Assembly (NCBI GenBank): GCA_964020155.1
Contig: OZ026556.1
Coordinates: 5,029,267-5,093,266, forward strand
Source: Chondrilla cf. caribensis
Taxonomy: Eukaryota; Porifera; Demospongiae; Chondrillida; Chondrillidae
DNA length: 64,000 bases
Direction of reading: 5' to 3'
Part shown: positions 59,745 through 64,000 of the stretch, piece by piece
Position numbering within the stretch: position 1 is the first letter of the stretch
How the letters are laid out: every line of letters begins with the position of its first letter
The notes under the pieces: model-generated
The model's input: only the letters and a program-made list of their open reading frames with translations
Databases searched by the model: none
What the model was told of the DNA's origin: nothing
Made by a program: the position numbers and the translations under genes

Positions 59745-60642
59745 AAGTGGCTCGTACCATTGACCAGATTCAGTGGACGCTGCTATCAAACAGCCTAAAT
59801 CAAAGGCTACTTCGGCTGTAAGTGGCTGTGTCCTCTCCAGAAGTTGCAGTTATCATGTGCGTGCTATCCTCCGTTGATCTCTGTAGCTGGTCTTTCTACA
59901 TGGATTGGGTGACAGCGGGTGAGTCTCCGGTTGTGAGCGACAATTCGCCGATAGCCTACATGTGATGGCGTTTAATTGAGCTAATGATCGCACTCTCTTC
60001 ACTTTAGCCACACCTTGTGTGAGATACTCTCGTCATTGGATCTACCATCGACAAAGATTATCTGCCCTACAGCGTACGTGGTTAAGATATATTTACCTGT
60101 GTTTGATTCTGTATGTATCTGTTGCAGCTAATTAAAGGCTATCCTGTGTCCTATGCCTTATGCAACGTGTGGACATTGATATTCTTTTATTTGTTCCAAA
60201 CAGTCCTGTCATGCCAGTGACTCTGAATCGAGGAATGAGAATGCATTCTTGGTTTGATGTGTTCCACCTTGGAGATGGCTCGGAGTATGATGTTGAGAGT
60301 CTTTCCAAAGCAGCCGCAGAGAGTGAGTATCTTTTGTTCTTCTGTCCATGTATTGACCATGGTAGTTGAGTTACTCTACTGGTGCAGTACATGTCTTGTT
60401 GGAGAGTGATGTATTGGAAGGCATTGACCCAAGTCGTATCATTTTCGGTGGTTTGTCAATGGGTGGGGCTCTTGGGCTTTACTCTGCCTACACTTACCCA
60501 AAGAACTTTGCTGGAATCCTCGCAGTCAGCACCTGGCTTCCCATCGACAAGTCCACCTTTCTTAATGTGAGCTGGCTGGATTTATCATCTGACGTTGCTG
60601 GCTCCTGTTGTAGTGTGATGTACCGTGTCGTGTGTGCGCATA

Positions 60643-60702
<60 letters not shown>

Positions 60703-61042
60703 ATATCATTGTAGTAGTTTTGTGTGTGTGTGTGTGTGTGCAGGACATCAAATCCAACCAGAAGACTCCAATATTGCAATGCCATTGTGAATACGACCCC
60801 ACTGTCAAGTACAATGCTGGATGTTTTGTATCAGATGTGATTAAGTCCTTCAATTTTGAGGGACATGAACTAAAGACTTACAAAGGGTTCAATCACTTTC
60901 TGTTCCCTGCCGTGAGTTCACTGGTGCCCTTTCCGTGGTGCTGCAGTTGAGCAAGAAATTTTCTTCTTGATTGTAGGAAGCTCTCATGACTGATCTGAAG
61001 AACTTCATAACAAAAGTGATTCCACCAGAGGGAAAGAATTGA
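59745..61042 (+). CDS. Acyl-protein thioesterase, tandem copy 2, first exon damaged
   Basis: Exons 59887-59918, 60008-60073, 60204-60322, 60388-60566, 60744-60911 and 60977-61042 match copy 1 with identical lengths (32, 66, 119, 179, 168) except the last (66 against 60). Each is open and in phase. The first-exon remnant (59747-59817) aligns with copy 1, but the ATG is GTG and an indel puts its two halves in different frames. The frame that continues into exon 2 has a TGA and no ATG. The upstream ATG at 59717 reads into the other frame and stops. Active-site changes: 'GGLSMGGALG' keeps the Ser; 'CHCEYDPTVK' keeps Asp but loses Gly-Asp before it; the His context is 'GFNHFLFP'. It is either a young pseudogene or a gene with a different start. 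An AATAAA is at 61063. Confidence 0.75.
60643..60741. repeat. (GT)n before thioesterase copy 2 exon 6 acceptor
   Basis: A (GT)27 run, a short unique segment, then (GT)11 ending in the acceptor cag. The acceptor has no ordinary pyrimidine tract. Confidence 0.9.
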
Positions 61043-61527
61043 TGAATTGCTTAATTGTAACAAATAAACTGTATCTGTTGGAATGAGTAATTTATTATTG
61101 CCACTAACTTCAAACCATTAATTTTGTACAGTTTCTAATGTATTTGGGCAATATTGATGTGCTAATCATGAGGGGATGCTGTCTATTGTATGACAGCCCA
61201 CATTGAGTGAGTGAATCTCATACAATCACATGAGCACAGTTGACTCTAGGCTAACAATCATGCAGAAGATGAAATCAATGTGTGCACTATACACACAAAT
61301 TCAGTCCTGTCAATGTGTGGTTTTCAGGGAATTTTCTATTCAATTATCGTTCATTATAATGGTACAGACTTAATCAAATGATGCCATAGTAGTGCAAGGA
61401 ACACCACGTTTGATCATCACCTGCTGTGTTGATCATCTGTTACCTTGACAGCTAGAATGCTGTCAACAATCCAACCAATCTGGCATAACTGATAAAGTTG
61501 AAGGCCCTCTTGTCAAAGACAGTTTCA
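61043..61527. other. Intergenic, thioesterase copy 2 to CNBD2-like
   Basis: About 485 bp: the AATAAA signal at 61063-61068 and then presumably the promoter of the next gene. No other feature seen. Confidence 0.5.
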
Positions 61528-63885
61528 ATGGCAACTTCAAGGCCTCAACCAATGTCCTCTTTTGAGACAGTCAGCTCAACTAGGACCCTACCCGTCCTCA
61601 GGAAACCCAGTCACCTAAACCTCAAGAAAAGGAGTTGTGAAGCAGAAGACATCTACAAGCCAGGATCACTATCCATCTCACCTTACTTGAAGAACAAACT
61701 GATTCAGAGGAGAAAACAAAGAAATAAGCAGAAGTCCACCATCAAGGAAGAAAACTTGTTGACAGATGTGAAATGTGATGTCAGTGATGACCATTACTTC
61801 GGAAAGTGTAAGCTGACCCCCCTCAAACAGCATTTTGTGTATTGGGAGAGGAAGAAGATGTCCAAGTACTCCTCATCACAAGTGAGTGGCACTTTATTTG
61901 CTGACTTCTGTAGGATAGCAGCTAATGTGACTGCAGTGCCAGTTCATATATCCTGGAGAGTGAACTCAAAGTACATGACAAGCGTATATTATACATGTTT
62001 GTATGCATGTACATGTGTATAAAAACATGTATGTACATATATATTTGGGTTTCATTTGGGGGTCCTTGGCTTTCCTGGCCTAAATTTCCTCCCCTGCAAA
62101 ATTTTAGTGGTCAATAATATTTTTGTAATACGTATGTAAAATCACCCTATTTTCAAAATTTGATTTGTCTCCTCTTACCTAATTTTTCAAATGAAAGACT
62201 CTACCCATGTACATACATATGTGCATAATACTTTGTGTATCCATCTATACTTTTTCTAGAATAATCACTGGCTGCCTGCATACCTTAGAGACTAATGATA
62301 TTCATTGCTGCTACAGTGGCAACATTGGTTTTATTCGTATCAAACATATATTTCTCTGGACATCTCATAATGCACACATACATATACGTACATACATCAG
62401 CAAATGGTGATAATGATGGTGTTGATGTTGTGGCAGATAAGGGAGCTGTTCACGAAAGCCATCAGAGTGGCACGCACTGTTGTGAGGATTTTGATGCTGA
62501 TCAGAAGTGATAAAAACACAGAACGAAGATTGAAGGAAATGACAGCTGAAGAACTCCACTACTATTCCATTCAAGAGAGGCATTTCTCCTCAGAGGAACT
62601 GACTCTACATTTCCACAAGTTGGACTACTCTGCTACGAACCAGGTACAACTATCAACTTGCATCCACTCCACTTCATGCACCCGCTCCACTTCATGCACC
62701 CGCTCCACTTCATGCACCCGCTCCACTTCATGCACCCACTCCACTTCATGCATCCACTCCTCTTCATGCATCCACTCCTCTTCATGCACCCGCTCCACTT
62801 CATGCACCCGCTCCACTTCATGCACCCGCTCCACTTCATGCACCCGCTCCACTTCATGCACCCGCTCCACTTCATGCACCCGCTCCGCTTCATGCACCCA
62901 CTCCACTTCATGCATCCACTCCTCTTCATGCACCCGCTCCACTTCATGCACCCACTCCACTTCATGCACCCGCTCCACTTCATGCACCCGCTCCACTTCA
63001 TGCACCCGCTCCACTTCATGCACCCGCTCCACTTCATGCACCCGCTCCACTTCATGCAACCACTCCACTTCATGCACCCGCTCTACTTCATGCACCCGCT
63101 CCACTTCATGCATCCATTGCTCTCACTACCTACTGCTTGAGGCTAGGGTTTGTGTTCCATACCTCCTTCTGGTGCACAGATATTCATGCCAAAGTGGGCC
63201 CGTCAAATGATGAGTTGCAGCCCAAACAATAGATCAGCACACGAAGTGAAGAAGTTGGCTGTTCTGTTCAGAATGCTAAAATCCTTCAAGCAGAGACTGT
63301 CTCCAGAGGCTCAGATTGAATTTTGCTATCATTGTATATATGCAAGGTTAGTGAGTCCACAATAATTATGGGCACATCAGCTGAAGCTCCCTGCATAGTA
63401 TGGGGTGCCGTTTGTCAGGAAAACACACTAATTTTGACACAAACGGCACCCCATAGCATTGAAAGTATGTCCATGGGTAGATTGTTTGTGGACATGGCAC
63501 TTGTGGACATGGTACTTGTGGACATGGTACTTGTGGACATGGTACTCGTGGACATGGTACTCGTGGACATGGTACTCGTGGACATGGTACTCGTGGACAT
63601 GGTACTTGTGGACATGGTACTTGTGGACATGGTACTTGTGGACATGGTACTTGTGGACATGGTATTTGTGGACATACGTAGCTACACTGTGTACTTCTGG
63701 CAAAATATTTTTTTACCTTTCACAGGTATGAAAAGCAGCGTGTCATTGTACGCCGTGGTCACCCTGGGGAATATTTCTACATCATCTTCTCTGGATCTGT
63801 ATTTGTAAATATCGAGGATAAGGACAAAGATGGTCGGTCATTCACTAGGACAGATTGTGTATTGGGAGAAGGGACCCTATTTGGA
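61528..63885 (+). CDS. CNBD2: CNBD2-like cyclic-nucleotide-binding protein, 5' part (continues past window)
   Basis: Exons 61528-61881, 62437-62643, 63180-63346 and 63726-63885 (then donor GTGAGT) are in phase, giving 296 aa before the window ends. The N-terminal exon is basic and low in hydrophobics (KKRSCEAEDIYKPG, RRKQRNKQK). The second begins 'IRELFTKAIRVARTVVRIL'. The third has 'IFMPKWARQMMSCSPNNRS', then 'LAVLFRMLKSFKQRLSPEAQ'. The fourth starts a cyclic nucleotide-binding fold: 'RVIVRRGHPGEYFYIIFSGSVFV' (split as RVIVRRGHPGE / YFYIIFSGSVFV) and 'VLGEGTLFG'. The same order is found in CNBD2, a male-germline cAMP-binding protein in mammals. The phosphate-binding cassette would lie in exons beyond the window, so nucleotide binding cannot be judged. 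PKA/EPAC relatives are the alternative. Confidence 0.78.
62655..63115. repeat. 18-bp minisatellite, about 25 copies, CNBD2-like intron 2
   Basis: Unit cgctccacttcatgcacc with c/t and a/t variants. It begins about 12 bp after the donor at 62644. Multiple-of-three length gives spurious long frames on both strands. Confidence 0.95.
63399..63455. repeat. 17-bp perfect inverted repeat with 23-base loop
   Basis: tatggggtgccgtttgt at 63399-63415 and its exact reverse complement at 63439-63455, immediately before the 15-bp minisatellite. It could be a hairpin-type insertion or terminal repeats of a very small element. Confidence 0.85.
63475..63672. repeat. 15-bp minisatellite, about 13 copies, CNBD2-like intron 3
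   Basis: Unit gtggacatggtactt (tt/tc variants), about 55 bp before the exon 4 acceptor. Confidence 0.95.
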
Positions 63886-63923
63886 GTGAGTGTGCATACC
63901 ATTGTACTACCACTTGCATATGG

Positions 63924-63924
<1 letters not shown>

Positions 63925-63985
<61 letters not shown>

Positions 63986-64000
63986 GTGTGTGTGTGTGTG
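63925..64000. repeat. (GT)n microsatellite at window end
   Basis: About 37 GT with one GC step, running off the window, about 40 bp after the CNBD2-like exon 4 donor. Confidence 0.93.

Overview
This is 64 kb of a compact animal nuclear genome. Every gene has GT-AG introns, many under 150 bp and at least two near 55 bp, and intergenic gaps are mostly 25-800 bp. The families present (KATNIP, BBS1, a full armadillo-ankyrin-LRR-ROC-COR-kinase-WD40 LRRK, SH2-SOCS and ankyrin-SOCS adaptors) are animal or near-animal. The combination of vertebrate-like gene repertoire, tight packing and high divergence suggests an early-branching animal such as a demosponge. That placement is an inference and not proven here. 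No bacterial operons, rRNA, tRNA or CRISPR arrays were seen.

Layout, left to right (strand): KATNIP 3' half (+, <39-4015); an intronless Arf-like GTPase (+, 4832-5386); a small two-exon two-TM protein (-, 6015-5643); BBS1 complete, 18 exons (+, 6317-13477); an ankyrin-repeat SOCS-box protein (-, 15870-13717); a SOCS2/CISH-like SH2-SOCS protein (+, 16140-16793); a second SH2-SOCS protein (-, 18497-17880); ATPAF2, 8 exons (-, 23160-18869); METTL22, 11 exons (+, 23185-27173); an LRRK2-type giant kinase, about 42 exons (-, 48149-27504); CRYM/ketimine reductase, 8 exons (-, 52070-48372); a type I membrane protein with a Kunitz/papilin-like ectodomain (+, 52204-53062); MRPL58/ICT1, 6 exons (-, 54271-53237); ARPC1, 10 exons (-, 57247-54817); a tandem pair of acyl-protein thioesterases (+, 57633-59577 and about 59745-61042), the second with a damaged first exon; and the 5' part of a CNBD2-like cyclic-nucleotide-binding protein (+, 61528->63885).

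Exon models were built by hand from homology plus splice sites. In almost every case reading phases close across junctions and total lengths divide by three (BBS1 619 aa, LRRK2-like 2709 aa, ATPAF2 276 aa, METTL22 318 aa, CRYM 320 aa, ARPC1 366 aa, MRPL58 176 aa). These checks are internal to the sequence; no database search was run.

Two themes stand out. First, genes are arranged as head-to-head pairs that must share promoters (ATPAF2/METTL22 start codons are 24 bp apart). Three SOCS-box ubiquitin-ligase adaptor genes of two architectures lie side by side in 4.8 kb. Second, introns are packed with tandem repeats (units of 8-51 bp plus CA/GT, GA and TA runs) that very often begin within a few bases of a splice site. 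In several introns a (GT)n run is itself the splice donor. These repeats create most of the long apparent open reading frames, which are not genes.
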